Source of the DNA: Terriglobus roseus DSM 18391
Lineage (GTDB): Bacteria > Acidobacteriota > Terriglobia > Terriglobales > Acidobacteriaceae
Length of the DNA stretch: 64,000 bases
Direction: 5' to 3'
Assembly: GCF_000265425.1 (NCBI RefSeq)
Contig: NC_018014.1
Location: 4,650,001 to 4,714,000 of the forward strand
Under the pieces are notes generated by a model that worked only from the letters and a program-made list of their open reading frames with translations, did not search any database and was not told the DNA's origin. This document shows positions 35,901 to 44,610 of the stretch, piece after piece (position 1 is the first letter of the stretch; each line of letters starts with the position of its first letter). A program made the translations under genes and the position numbers.

Positions 35901-36540
35901 TCTCGATCTCGTCGCCGAAGAAGTCGATGCGCACCGGCCGGTCCATCTCCGGCGAGTAAACATCCATAATGCCGCCGCGCAACGTGACCTGGCCGGGCAT
36001 CTCGACCACATCCACGCGCGTGTAGCCAACGGTCAGCAGGTGCTCCAGCAGCATGGCCGTGTCGTATTCTTCGCCGCGCTTCAGTTCCAAAGCCAGCGCT
36101 GCGTAATAGTCGCGGCTAAACAGGCGCATGCAGGCTGACTCCAGCGGCACAATCACAATGCGGACGGCGCCGGTGCAGATCTTCCAGAGTGTCGCCGCGC
36201 GCTGTTCCTGAATCTCTGCGTGTGGAGACAGGTTCTCGAAGGGCAACACATCGTGCGCGGGTAGCCGCAGCACTTCTTCGCACTTTAGAGCACCGGTCAG
36301 ATCGCACGTGGCGTTCAGAAGCGCATGCAGCGCCTCCGCAGCCTTGTTGTCACTCACCAGAATGAGCGCGGGTGCATTGCTGGCGCGCACCATCAGCGGC
36401 AAGTAGATGGCGCGGGCGGTGGCCGTAAGTCCGGACACACGACGGCGTCCACTGCCCGCGCTCAGGTGGCGGCGGACTCGTTCGAAGGCGTCGGTGTGTT
36501 CCAGGTCCGCGATCATCTCGCGGACAAACGGCAGAATCAT
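32914..36540 (-). CDS. mfd: Transcription-repair coupling factor
   Basis: The 1208-residue protein has all Mfd domains. The UvrB-homologous N-terminus runs about 1-340, and the CarD-like RNA-polymerase-interaction domain lies near 525-590 ('VGDFVVHVEHGIAKYMGL'). The RecG-like SF2 translocase has Walker A 'GDVGYGKTEVAMRAA' near 678 and 'DEEQRFGV' near 780, with the TRG region and C-terminal TRCF domain from about 1060. It removes RNA polymerase stalled at lesions and recruits UvrA. The ATG at 36540 begins at the family N-terminus; one at 36588 adds unmatched residues. Confidence 0.97.
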   Translation of the reverse strand: MILPFVREMIADLEHTDAFERVRRHLSAGSGRRRVSGLTATARAIYLPLMVRASNAPALILVSDNKAAEALHALLNATCDLTGALKCEEVLRLPAHDVLPFENLSPHAEIQEQRAATLWKICTGAVRIVIVPLESACMRLFSRDYYAALALELKRGEEYDTAMLLEHLLTVGYTRVDVVEMPGQVTLRGGIMDVYSPEMDRPVRIDFFGDEIESMRKFDPETQRSSSPVDEIVLLPLTETPVTEKLLGAVHARLVRGGSAGAELEGGEEPRELQTSVGEVSVFPGWEFFAPVAGAHGTVLDLLGPKTRVYVEEPAMVKNQGERWWNKVEQRHDRSGIGSLVKPDDVYLSPWDFADRVRMYPGVELDQLGAVDVLEAESSSQSEIEFATRPTMRFHGSIPQFTEHLKTLQSQDARVLIAAHNQGEVERLAGLFQEYGVAYRIGSRVQQASGSATVYDESSYLTGDIRTPVIVRTALASGVQFLDLEKATARQFIIVGAQDLNDEADVNARPVQRKSKTSAFISDFRDLTVGDFVVHVEHGIAKYMGLRTIDQDGTPLELMILEFAEQAKLYVPLTRLDLIQKYRSAEAGPAPELNKMGGAAWGKTKARVKKAMQDMTGELLKLYAQRQAALGYAFTPDSQMMREFEDAFDYNETDDQLAAIADIKRDMESTQPMDRLLCGDVGYGKTEVAMRAALKAVQDSKQVAVLTPTTVLSFQHFQSFKKRFARFPVNVEMISSFRTAKEQKKILEDTAAGKVDILIGTHRLLSKDLVFQDLGLLVVDEEQRFGVRHKERLKQMRAHIDVLAMSATPIPRTLHMSLLGLRDMSVIETPPKDRMAIQTIVAKFDEKLLRTAIEVELERNGQIYFVHNRVETIYELASKIRELVPQARTIVAHGQMGEGELEKAMLAFMDGEYDVLCATSIIENGLDISRANTIIINRADRHGLSELYQLRGRVGRSDRRAYAYLLIPPENELTEIARRRLAALKEFSDLGAGFKIAALDLELRGAGNMLGGEQSGHIEAIGFEMYTSMLQEAVAKIKGEGQDERPGVVLNLGISLRIDATYIPEENQRLRMYKRIAGATDTGVLADVRAEMIDRYGELPESVVNLLAAAEVRLQCERICIAQLDRKRVQLEENRQKVFREMLILKFDQKAKIDPGMLMKLVSRNTKKGAQFTPQGVLRWPLSSAQSADVIAETKALLEQLDLAPAAV

Positions 36541-36626
36541 GCTTTTACAGTCTAGACGGCTTGCCGGATGCTGCCAGGGATGGGCCACAGTTGGCCGGTA
36601 ATCACGCTTACGATCCAGCAGACAAA

Positions 36627-36652
36627 ACGGGGAACGCCTAAGCGCTCCCCGT
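36627..36652 (-). terminator. Rho-independent terminator of the DUF3857 operon
   Basis: Minus-strand hairpin ACGGGGA/TCCCCGT extended inwards by GCG/CGC, followed by TTTTGT. It lies 21 bases after the stop at 36673 and before mfd. Confidence 0.85.
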
Positions 36653-36672
36653 CTCTCCGTCCGTGATTTGAC

Positions 36673-38700
36673 CTACTTCACGACCGGTGCCTCGATTGCG
36701 GCCTTTTCCGTCGGGCGTTTCAGCACAATGGATCCGTGATCCTTCGCTTCGAAATCACCATAGAAGGTGCGAAGACCCTGGTATTCGGTTAGCGGAAAGT
36801 ACATGTCTCCCATCGTAAGGTCACGCCGCAGGGTAATGCTATTGGGTGTCTGCGATGCGGTCAGTGCGTAAAGCGCCAGGTTCTCGTACTTCGCCTGCTC
36901 CTTCGTCGGGGCAGACTCCACCGTGAAACCCGGTGGCAATTTATAGCGGACCGCGTCTTGCAAAAGCTGTGCGTACTCAAAGTAAACAGCCTGGTCTCGC
37001 TTTTCATGCGGAAAGGTCGGCCTGGCACCAGCTTCAAAGAGCGATACCGGCAGCATGACCCGCGACCCTACTGCGTTGCCGACGTGGCCATCTACCGTCG
37101 CAGTCACCTTCAGCGGCACCTCGCCATTATCGATGCCGGTGATGCCAGTTACTTTGACCTCAGTACCACCCGGCATCCAGCGTTCCAGTGCCTTCTTCAT
37201 CTGCTCGTGCACTTCCGCTTCGTCGTTCCTCAATGCAACATGCCGCCAGCGCAGCGCCGGGCTGCCCTCATAGGTGAGCGTGACCGTGCCGGTCATGTGA
37301 CCATCCTGCTCCAGCTGTACATCTGCAACGCGGCTGGTGTGCGAGAATTTAAAGCCCTCAGACGGTGTTGGCAGAAACATCTTCGTCTTGTCTTTGCTGT
37401 CCTGCAGTACACCGCCAGTCAGAGTGTGATCCCACTCCAGATGCCCGAAAGGGCAGTAGCGGCTGCCGGGGTCCAGGTAATGTTGCGCTCCGCCGTAGGT
37501 CAGCACCGCGATCTCATCGGTCAACTGCGCTTCAAAGTCCTGCCAGTTCACGTCCAGCAGCAGGTAGCTTCGATCGGTGACGATCATACTGCTGGCCTGC
37601 AGACCGGCAGCGCGGGCCAGTGCAATGTAAGTCTTGGCAATCTGATTCGAGGAGCCGCGCTTGCGTTTCAGCACATCCTCGGCGGACTTGATCTCAGCCT
37701 TATCTTCGGCACTGGAACGTTGACGCGTGTAGTCGGTATTCTCCAGCGTCATGGTGAAGGCGTAGAGCTTGCGCGCCTTCTCCTCTTCGCCAGTCGCGCC
37801 TGCAATGGTGGTTGTCGCGGTCTGCCGCACCAGGTCACTCACCGTTGCGAAGTGATTGGCATCGCTGCTCCAGTACTTGATCTCCGTGTTCCAGAAGTCG
37901 ACCGAGTCATAGTACGGCGTGTAATAGAAGAAGACGTGGTAACGCGAGGAGCGGATCGGCGGCATGAACTCCTCCGCCCGGAATGGAGAGATGCTGGCTA
38001 CGTCCAGATCAAGCCTTACGCGGTTTGTCGGCGTGTGGGTCAGCTTCACTTCGGTACCGGCCGGGAGGGATTTCGCCCACACCAGCCGCTCGCTGATACT
38101 TTCGCGACCGCCGCGGCGTACCCCTATCAACTCTTTATTGGTGGGCTTCCAGGTGAAATGCCCTTTTCTAAGGTAGAGGTTCGTCTGCACGATCCAGTTC
38201 GGGCTGAAGAAGGTATGGTCGTCCCATCGGACGGTGTACCGATACTCGATGATCCTGCCGACCTTCACCGCCGGCAGGGAGAACACGCGTGCAGAGTATG
38301 AGTTCTCAAAATCCTTCCGCAGCACCTTATCGAACGGCTTCCCTGTAAAAGGGACGATCGTCCCGTCAGGCTGCACCGTCCGGGCCGAGATTTCCCCAAT
38401 ACTGTTGCCGCGCGAATCACGACGCTTGTCGTAATCCAACTCCACGTCGCCAAGCTCCAGGCCCTTCTCCGTCAGAATCTTAATGCGGAAGTAGATGGCG
38501 CGCATGTGGTTGTCGTCGTCGTCGAGTTCATCGCGATTCAGGATGATTGCTTCCGAATCCGGCGCTTCCGGCGCCGACGTCATATGCAGCTCTTCCTGCG
38601 TCGGCGGGATGAACCAGGACTGCGCCTCCATGCTGCGTATTGAAACTGCCGAAAGTAAAAGCACCGCATGGATCCCAACGGACCACCATCTGAATCTCAT
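36673..38700 (-). CDS. Exported DUF3857 protein with inactive transglutaminase domain
   Basis: The 675-residue protein has a signal peptide (about 1-26). DUF3857 (about 60-220) is followed by a transglutaminase-like core and a C-terminal beta domain. Where the active sister protein has 'RYGDCKDKATLL', this one reads 'KRGSSNQIAKTY', so the catalytic Cys is Ser. The His strand ('GNHMIAAI' in the sister) reads 'WQDFEAQL'. The Asp loop 'LDPGS' is kept. It lies 40 bp after the sister gene and ends at a terminator. It is probably a non-enzymatic partner or binding protein in the periplasm. Confidence 0.85.
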   Translation of the reverse strand: MRFRWWSVGIHAVLLLSAVSIRSMEAQSWFIPPTQEELHMTSAPEAPDSEAIILNRDELDDDDNHMRAIYFRIKILTEKGLELGDVELDYDKRRDSRGNSIGEISARTVQPDGTIVPFTGKPFDKVLRKDFENSYSARVFSLPAVKVGRIIEYRYTVRWDDHTFFSPNWIVQTNLYLRKGHFTWKPTNKELIGVRRGGRESISERLVWAKSLPAGTEVKLTHTPTNRVRLDLDVASISPFRAEEFMPPIRSSRYHVFFYYTPYYDSVDFWNTEIKYWSSDANHFATVSDLVRQTATTTIAGATGEEEKARKLYAFTMTLENTDYTRQRSSAEDKAEIKSAEDVLKRKRGSSNQIAKTYIALARAAGLQASSMIVTDRSYLLLDVNWQDFEAQLTDEIAVLTYGGAQHYLDPGSRYCPFGHLEWDHTLTGGVLQDSKDKTKMFLPTPSEGFKFSHTSRVADVQLEQDGHMTGTVTLTYEGSPALRWRHVALRNDEAEVHEQMKKALERWMPGGTEVKVTGITGIDNGEVPLKVTATVDGHVGNAVGSRVMLPVSLFEAGARPTFPHEKRDQAVYFEYAQLLQDAVRYKLPPGFTVESAPTKEQAKYENLALYALTASQTPNSITLRRDLTMGDMYFPLTEYQGLRTFYGDFEAKDHGSIVLKRPTEKAAIEAPVVK

Positions 38701-38740
38701 CCTGCCCTCCTCGAGGCAATGAAGCGTTTTGTTTTGGGGG

Positions 38741-40744
38741 CTACTTTGTGCGTTTCAGTACGGCGCTGCTTTGTTCGTCGCCGGCGATCGTCCGTGCCAG
38801 CTTCTGGACATCCGGATAGCGATCGGCCGGCAACGTAAGTTCCCGGACGGTATACGTGCGCGTGTAGTGAATGCTGTGGTTCTCTACCTTGCTTGCGCTG
38901 CGATAGGAGGCAAAACCGAGATCGAGGTCGACGGCTGGCGGCAGTTCATCCACGTCGTATCCGGCGGGCAGCCCAATGGTGAAGTCGTCATGCACCTCAC
39001 GCGTCATCTCCAGATCGATGGGCACTTCGCGCTTCTTCGCATCCACGCGCAACGCCTCACGACCGAGCACGCGCGGACGGACGCCCAGCAACTCACCCAT
39101 GGGCTGTGCGAAGCGGTCGGCCTTCACGGAATAGCTGAAAAGAAGATCGTGCTCCAGCTCCGCTGCATGCTCCAGCTTTACATCACCCACGTGGAAGCTG
39201 AGGAGATCACCGGCCAGTGCGTGATCAAGAGAATCCTGCTGCTGCTTCTCGTCTTCCATCGAAGAATAGCGCCGATCCCGGGCGATGTCCCCAAGCTGAT
39301 TCTCAGTCACTTTGCCGTCGAGAGAGCCGTCCGCCGCAAGCTGAAAGCTCGCCCTCCGCTCGACCCGGTTCTGCTCTGGCTTAAGGATCGGAAGACGGAT
39401 GGCCTGGCTGTTTGCGCCGTCCACCAGCAGCGCATCGCTGCCCTGCAACTCGCGTTCCAAGTGGCCGAAGGGCGTCTTCTCCCATGTCGGATCGAAGATC
39501 AGAAAGCGCTTGCCGCTATTCTCCGTAACGATGCTGTACATCCCCTCGGGCTTGTAGTCCGCAGGCAGTTCGATGGCAGCGATCATGTGATTGCCCATCA
39601 ACGAAGGAGCATCGCTGCTGATCATGCCTCGCTCCGTATCCACCAGCACCCATGTCGATCGGATACCGACCGCGTTCAGCATTGCGCTCAGCAGTGTCGC
39701 CTTGTCCTTGCAGTCACCGTAGCGCGCACGGAAGACGTCCGACGCATTATGCGGCTGCATCCCGCCGATAGCAATCTCGATGGCCACGTAGCGGATGCCG
39801 CTCTGCACGAAGCTGGCGATGGCATCCACGCGTTCGCGGAAGCCCGCCTTGCCAGCCACCAGTTCCTGAGCCTTCGCGGTGATCGCAGCGTCCGGCTTGT
39901 TCCGATCCTTCGCCAGTCGCTCGAACCACTCGCCGATACTCTGCCAGTCGGCCGTCATGGCGCCGTACTGTCCTCCAGCGCCAGGCCCCTGGAAGTACAG
40001 ATCCATGCGAGCGGCGGACGCAAGCTGATTCGGCGCCAACGGAGGAGCGTCCTTCACGTGCAGGCCGGCCTGATTCAGCACATCCCACGCCGTCCTGCCG
40101 TGCTCCAGGTCCTGCGACTGCGCCAGAGCCTTGCCCTTCCAGTGGGTCTTCATGGTGAAGCCAGGTGGCAGATCCACCTGGAAGTGCTCCTGCGCGACCG
40201 GTACGTTCTCGCCCGGGAACCACAGAATGTGGTTCGAGTAGGGATGCTCCACAACCTCATATTCGATGGCTGCGACCGCGCCGGGATCGAGAGCGGGCGG
40301 CTTCCCGCCACGGGCACGGCTGTCGCTGTAGAGCTCAAAACCCTCGCCGCGGCCCACCTCGGTCAGTTCGTTGTCCTTGACGGCGTACTCCTTACCGTCG
40401 GGACCGATGCTCCAAAGATGCAATGACTTGATCTTGGAAGTGCTGTTGAATCCCGCAAACATGCTGCCGTATCTGCGGCCCTGGGGCCTCAGGATGCGGA
40501 CTACCTTTCGCACGTGTTGGGTGATGGTGCCGTCCGTAGCGACCGTGTAGGTAGTGTCTTCCAGCAGAAAGACGGCGTCGCTGTCCGCCGGAATCTCCGG
40601 CGTCTTGGTTGCCGCCGCTGTGCGGACCCAGTCCGGCACCTGGTCCTTGGCATGCACAGGAGCGCACGCGGCGGCGCACAAGACGCTCGCGAGCAATAGA
40701 GACAGGGGGCGAGAGGAAACCTGGGGTAGTGAAAAAGGCAGCAC
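38741..40744 (-). CDS. Exported DUF3857/transglutaminase protein, catalytic site intact
   Basis: The 667-residue protein has a signal peptide ending near PVHAK, which contains Cys residues that could make a lipobox. DUF3857 (about 55-225) precedes a transglutaminase core with Cys in 'ARYGDCKDKATLL', His in 'GNHMIAAIELP' and Asp in 'IFDPTW'. The C-terminal beta domain follows. Such proteins are widespread in acidobacteria and bacteroidetes; cross-linking or hydrolysis of amides in the envelope is inferred, not shown. It is first in a two-gene operon with its degenerate sister and diverges from gatB. Confidence 0.88.
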   Translation of the reverse strand: MLPFSLPQVSSRPLSLLLASVLCAAACAPVHAKDQVPDWVRTAAATKTPEIPADSDAVFLLEDTTYTVATDGTITQHVRKVVRILRPQGRRYGSMFAGFNSTSKIKSLHLWSIGPDGKEYAVKDNELTEVGRGEGFELYSDSRARGGKPPALDPGAVAAIEYEVVEHPYSNHILWFPGENVPVAQEHFQVDLPPGFTMKTHWKGKALAQSQDLEHGRTAWDVLNQAGLHVKDAPPLAPNQLASAARMDLYFQGPGAGGQYGAMTADWQSIGEWFERLAKDRNKPDAAITAKAQELVAGKAGFRERVDAIASFVQSGIRYVAIEIAIGGMQPHNASDVFRARYGDCKDKATLLSAMLNAVGIRSTWVLVDTERGMISSDAPSLMGNHMIAAIELPADYKPEGMYSIVTENSGKRFLIFDPTWEKTPFGHLERELQGSDALLVDGANSQAIRLPILKPEQNRVERRASFQLAADGSLDGKVTENQLGDIARDRRYSSMEDEKQQQDSLDHALAGDLLSFHVGDVKLEHAAELEHDLLFSYSVKADRFAQPMGELLGVRPRVLGREALRVDAKKREVPIDLEMTREVHDDFTIGLPAGYDVDELPPAVDLDLGFASYRSASKVENHSIHYTRTYTVRELTLPADRYPDVQKLARTIAGDEQSSAVLKRTK

Positions 40745-40935
40745 AAAAACCTCACAGCAAATCGAGAAAGACGTGATGCCTTCAGCGCAGCCGGAAAAGG
40801 GGAATCAATGGATAGTGGAGTGATATCCCAAAAAGCAGGTGATAGCAAGAACTCTTCGTCACGCAGGGGGCAAAATTATTCCGTCGCGCCTCAGGACGGA
40901 AGCGGCGCGGGCATTTCGCTAGAATCAGAGGTGAT

Positions 40936-42417
40936 ATGTCTCTCACCGCCGCACTCTCTCCGGATGTTCTCGCGAAGTACCAGCCCGTCATCGGGCTTGA
41001 GGTTCACGTGCAGTTGCTGACGCAGACCAAGGCGTTCTGCGGCTGCATCAACCGCTACGGCGGCGAGCCGAATACGCACGTCTGTCCGGTCTGCCTGGGC
41101 TTGCCCGGTGCGCTGCCGGTGCTCAATCGCCAAGCGGTCGAGTTTGCGGTGCTCGCGTCGAAGGCTCTGAATCTGACCATCAACGAAGAGAGCATCTTCG
41201 CGCGGAAGAACTACTTCTATCCGGACTCACCGAAGGGCTACCAGATCTCGCAGTTCGACCGGCCGCTGGCGGAGAACGGCTGGATGGACGTCAGCGATGG
41301 CAAGGGCGGCACACGCCGCATCGGCATCACGCGCCTGCACATGGAAGAGGACGCCGGTAAGAGCATCCACGACGGCTTTGCCGACTCCGCGCGCAGCACC
41401 TACATCGATCTGAACCGCTGCGGCACTCCGCTGGTGGAGATCGTCAGCGAGCCAGATCTGCGCACGCCGGAAGAAGCCTACGAGTACCTGACCAAGCTGA
41501 AGGAGATCCTTCTCTACACCGGCGTCAGCGACTGCAACATGGAAGAGGGTTCGCTGCGTTGCGATGCGAACGTCTCCGTCATGCTGAAAGGTGCCGCAGA
41601 GTACGGCACGAAGGCTGAGGTCAAGAACGTCAACAGCTTTCGCTTCATCCGCGAGGCGATCCACTTCGAGATCGAGCGTCAGATTGAAGTGGTCGAGAGC
41701 GGCGCGCGCGTCGTGCAGGAGTCGCGTCTCTACAACTCAGCCGAAGGACGCACGTACAGCATGCGCAGCAAGGAAGCCGCGCATGACTATCGCTACTTCC
41801 CTGAGCCGGATCTTCCTGCGCTCTTCGTCGACAACGCGTGGATGACGAAGATTCTCGCTGACTTGCCGGAGCTTCCTGAGGCCCGCCGCGCACGCATGAT
41901 CGCGGACTACGATCTGACCGCGCAGGATGCAGCGACCTTCGCCAACACGCGCAGCTTTGCGGACGCCTTCGAAGCTGCGGCGAAGACGGCGAAGAGCCCG
42001 AAGCGAGTTGCGAACCTGATCCTTGGTGAACTCGTCGGCCGCTTGAATGCTGCAGGCCTCGAACTCTCGCAGTCGCCCGTTTCGATGCAGGGCATTGTGC
42101 AGGCTGCGGATCTTGTCGAGGATGGCAAGCTTTCGAGCAAGCAGTTGAAGGGTCTGTTCGACATCGCGTTCGAGAAGAGCGAAGACTTCGCTGCAGTCTA
42201 TGAGCGCGAGAAGCCGCAGCAGATCAGCGACACCGGTGCGATTGAAGCGATGATCGATGAAGTCATCGCTGCAAATCCAAAGCAGGTCGAACAGTTCAAG
42301 GGCGGCAAGACAACCGTCTCTGCCTTCTTCGTTGGCCAGGTGATGCGGCTGTCGAAGGGACAGGCAAATCCCGCGCTGTTGAATGAGCTTGTGATGAAGA
42401 AGCTCAACGCAGCATAG
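40936..42417 (+). CDS. gatB: Aspartyl/glutamyl-tRNA amidotransferase subunit B
   Basis: The 493-residue protein is full length. It opens 'YQPVIGLEVHVQLLTQTKAFC' (in parts), then shows 'YPDSPKGYQISQFDRPL', the 'DAGKS' loop, 'DLNRCGTPLVEIVSEPD' and 'SLRCDANVSV'. A helical domain and a C-terminal YqeY-like domain follow. GAGGTGAT lies just before the ATG. With GatA and GatC it amidates mischarged tRNA. Because asnS is at 63.5 kb, the genome can charge tRNA-Asn directly, so the main use here is probably Gln-tRNA. gatA and gatC are not in the window. Confidence 0.97.
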   Translation: MSLTAALSPDVLAKYQPVIGLEVHVQLLTQTKAFCGCINRYGGEPNTHVCPVCLGLPGALPVLNRQAVEFAVLASKALNLTINEESIFARKNYFYPDSPKGYQISQFDRPLAENGWMDVSDGKGGTRRIGITRLHMEEDAGKSIHDGFADSARSTYIDLNRCGTPLVEIVSEPDLRTPEEAYEYLTKLKEILLYTGVSDCNMEEGSLRCDANVSVMLKGAAEYGTKAEVKNVNSFRFIREAIHFEIERQIEVVESGARVVQESRLYNSAEGRTYSMRSKEAAHDYRYFPEPDLPALFVDNAWMTKILADLPELPEARRARMIADYDLTAQDAATFANTRSFADAFEAAAKTAKSPKRVANLILGELVGRLNAAGLELSQSPVSMQGIVQAADLVEDGKLSSKQLKGLFDIAFEKSEDFAAVYEREKPQQISDTGAIEAMIDEVIAANPKQVEQFKGGKTTVSAFFVGQVMRLSKGQANPALLNELVMKKLNAA

Positions 42418-42436
42418 TCGTTCGAAGGACTGCAAG

Positions 42437-42472
42437 ACACGAGGCACAACGATCATTCGTTGTGCCTCGTGT
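42437..42472 (+). terminator. Rho-independent terminator of gatB
   Basis: A perfect 16-bp stem (42437-42452 with 42457-42472) with loop TCAT, followed by GTTTTG, lies 20 bases after the gatB stop. Confidence 0.9.
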
Positions 42473-42529
42473 GTTTTGTGGTGCATCGTGTATCGCCGTG
42501 GCGATGCAATGTTGCATCGTAGATGTTGC

Positions 42530-44002
42530 ATGCGTACATCGTCTTACCTTCGACTGTCTTCCCTGTTGCTGCTCGCCGGATGCGCGAGCAACGCTGGCGT
42601 TGAGCGTTCGATCGCTGGCGATGCAGCTGCAGTTCCACCGAACACGGTGATGCTTTCGCAGATGATGCGTGAGCTATCCGCGCAGCCGGGCTTCACGGAA
42701 CAATTGCTCAGCTTCATCAACAAGGGCGAGAAGAACGGTGCGTTCCTGACGCCGGACCTCTTCGATACCTTCCGCAAGCTGGTGCTTGGCAAAGACTGGA
42801 GCGGCCTCGATCGCTTCCCGGGATGGACCATCCATCGCGTGACGCAGACGGTCCACATCGGCGAGAGCCTGATGTCGAAGAGCAACGATCCGGTTGCGGC
42901 GAGCGATCGCGTTCATCTCGGTCCTTATGCGCTCGACAAGACGATGACCGAGTCACTCGATGCGCCAAGCGATCGACCAGCCTTCTCCGATCAGGGTCTC
43001 GTGACGAAGCTGACGGCGGACGTGACCAATGGTGATGGTGGCGATCCTAAGATTGCACCGATGCATGCCGAGAGCGCGCGTCTTGCCGAGGTGATGAATC
43101 GGCTGTCACTCAACGGCTACCAGTCCACTGCGCCGTTCACCGCAAGCATCAACGGCGAGACAGCGACGAGTCCGCAACAGCTAGTCCAGGCACTTGTGGC
43201 GACAGGTCACGAGGTCACCGTTGCCGATGCGCGCTACTTCGCCAACTTCGGTCACTTCCACTACAACGGCAAAGACGTTGAGATGCCGTTCTTCCTCGAC
43301 AGCCAGATCGCCGTGCCAACCGATCATTGGTGGCAACGCTCGCATCGTCTGCTGGTGCCGGTTGCGCATGCCGAGTACGAGTGGCTGGTGCGCGGACCGA
43401 AGATCAATGCAGACGTCACGTTCTACTTCGGCATCGACGGACGTGCAGAGTTCCGTACCAACGACCAGCTCAATCAGCCGTGGGTGATGGGTCGCCACGC
43501 CCATGAGTACACAGGCGCAGATGCCATCGAGGTGACGCGGCTGACCGGCCAGATGATGCGGGCGTACGCGTATCTGCATGCAGCGCATCCGCAGTTGCCG
43601 TTCGGTGGTTACTACACGCTGGGTGTCTGCCAGGATGTTGTGGGCGCCATCGAGATGCGGATGACGGGCAAGACAACACTCTTTCCCAACACAGCGAAGA
43701 CAGAGTTCTTCCGCGATCAACCCGATGCTGAGATCACGAAGCTGATGGATGCTGTGCCGCATGACACCAGCGGCACGCCGCCTGCGTTCGAGCGCGTCTT
43801 CGGTTCGCTGCCGACTACGGACATGAATGCAATCACGATTCCGGGGTTGCGTGACGATCTGTTGCGTTCGCAGGCAGCGCTGCAGCGGGGTGATCTGCGG
43901 CATCGCTATGTACTTACTGGGCAAGTCCTGTCAATTGCAGGTGTATTGATTGCCTCCGGTCTTGTAGTTTGGTTGCTGCGGTTCCGCCGCAGTCGTCGTT
44001 AA
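42530..44002 (+). CDS. Lipoprotein of unknown function
   Basis: The 490-residue protein from ATG 42530 has the lipobox 'LLLLAGCAS', so Cys17 or thereabouts is lipidated. The middle contains a soluble domain with 'FANFGHFHYNGKDVEMPFFLDSQ' in parts and 'HAEYEWLVRGPKINADVTFYFG'. A hydrophobic helix near the C-terminus ('LSIAGVLIASGLVVWLL') is followed by RFRRSRR, giving a second membrane anchor. No known family is recognised. ATGs at 42476 and 42509 fall in or beside the gatB terminator and are less likely. Confidence 0.75.
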   Translation: MRTSSYLRLSSLLLLAGCASNAGVERSIAGDAAAVPPNTVMLSQMMRELSAQPGFTEQLLSFINKGEKNGAFLTPDLFDTFRKLVLGKDWSGLDRFPGWTIHRVTQTVHIGESLMSKSNDPVAASDRVHLGPYALDKTMTESLDAPSDRPAFSDQGLVTKLTADVTNGDGGDPKIAPMHAESARLAEVMNRLSLNGYQSTAPFTASINGETATSPQQLVQALVATGHEVTVADARYFANFGHFHYNGKDVEMPFFLDSQIAVPTDHWWQRSHRLLVPVAHAEYEWLVRGPKINADVTFYFGIDGRAEFRTNDQLNQPWVMGRHAHEYTGADAIEVTRLTGQMMRAYAYLHAAHPQLPFGGYYTLGVCQDVVGAIEMRMTGKTTLFPNTAKTEFFRDQPDAEITKLMDAVPHDTSGTPPAFERVFGSLPTTDMNAITIPGLRDDLLRSQAALQRGDLRHRYVLTGQVLSIAGVLIASGLVVWLLRFRRSRR

Positions 44003-44079
44003 CGCAACAAAGTCACAACGCGCGAGGCACCACGCAAACGCGTCGCAACATGCACGAAGCACCACAGGGAGAAGTAGTC

Positions 44080-44529
44080 ATGGCAACAAAAAAGGCAAGC
44101 GCTAAGAAGACCGCAGTAAAGAAGACCACCGCAACGAAGGCAGCTCCGGCGAAGAAGACCACCGCCAAGAAGGCAGCTCCTGCAAAGAAGACCGTAGCGA
44201 AGAAGGCTGTTGCAAAGAAGACCGTTGCGAAGAAGACCACCGCAACCAAGGCCTCTGCAAGCAAGGCTCCTGCAACGAAGACTTCTGCGAAGAAGGTTGC
44301 TGCGAAGAAGACCGTTGCCACGAAGGCAGCGAAGAAGACCACCACGCGCAAGTACTCGCCCGCTGCCGGCAAGCAGGTTGGCACCGAGATGCGCGAGATG
44401 AAGAAGGGCACGCTGAAGAGCGGCCGCGGCGGCAAGAAGGTCACGAACCCGAAGCAGGCGATCGCCATCGGTCTGAGCGAAGCTCGCAAGGCTGGCAAGA
44501 AGGTTCCGCCGGCACCGAAGAAGAAGTAG
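44080..44529 (+). CDS. Histone H1-like Lys/Ala-rich protein with DUF6496 tail
   Basis: The 149-residue, very basic protein starts at ATG 44080 with GGGAG eight bases upstream. Residues 1-90 are irregular repeats of KK(T/A) and AAPAKK or TKAxxKK, like eukaryotic H1 tails and bacterial Hc1/AlgP proteins. The last 50 residues ('VGTEMREMKKGTLKSGRGGK', 'NPKQAIAIGLSEARKAGKK') match the DUF6496 pattern. It is expected to bind DNA non-specifically and compact the nucleoid. The repetitive DNA makes the array length prone to change. A strong terminator follows. Confidence 0.88.
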   Translation: MATKKASAKKTAVKKTTATKAAPAKKTTAKKAAPAKKTVAKKAVAKKTVAKKTTATKASASKAPATKTSAKKVAAKKTVATKAAKKTTTRKYSPAAGKQVGTEMREMKKGTLKSGRGGKKVTNPKQAIAIGLSEARKAGKKVPPAPKKK

Positions 44530-44555
44530 TTCCAAGCAATCAGCTACAAGCAACG

Positions 44556-44588
44556 CGAAGGCCGCAATGATGATCATTGCGGCCTTCG
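44556..44588. terminator. Strong hairpin terminator between convergent genes
   Basis: A perfect 15-bp stem (CGAAGGCCGCAATGA with its complement) with a 3-nt spacer, followed by TGTTTCTGTTT on the plus strand, separates the histone-like gene from the FmdB gene. Confidence 0.9.
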
Positions 44589-44610
44589 TGTTTCTGTTTA
44601 TGTTCTGTTT

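Noticed and set aside
38729..40426. Long plus-strand frame opposite the DUF3857 protein
   Set aside because: Shadow of a clear exported protein; no start site or motifs.
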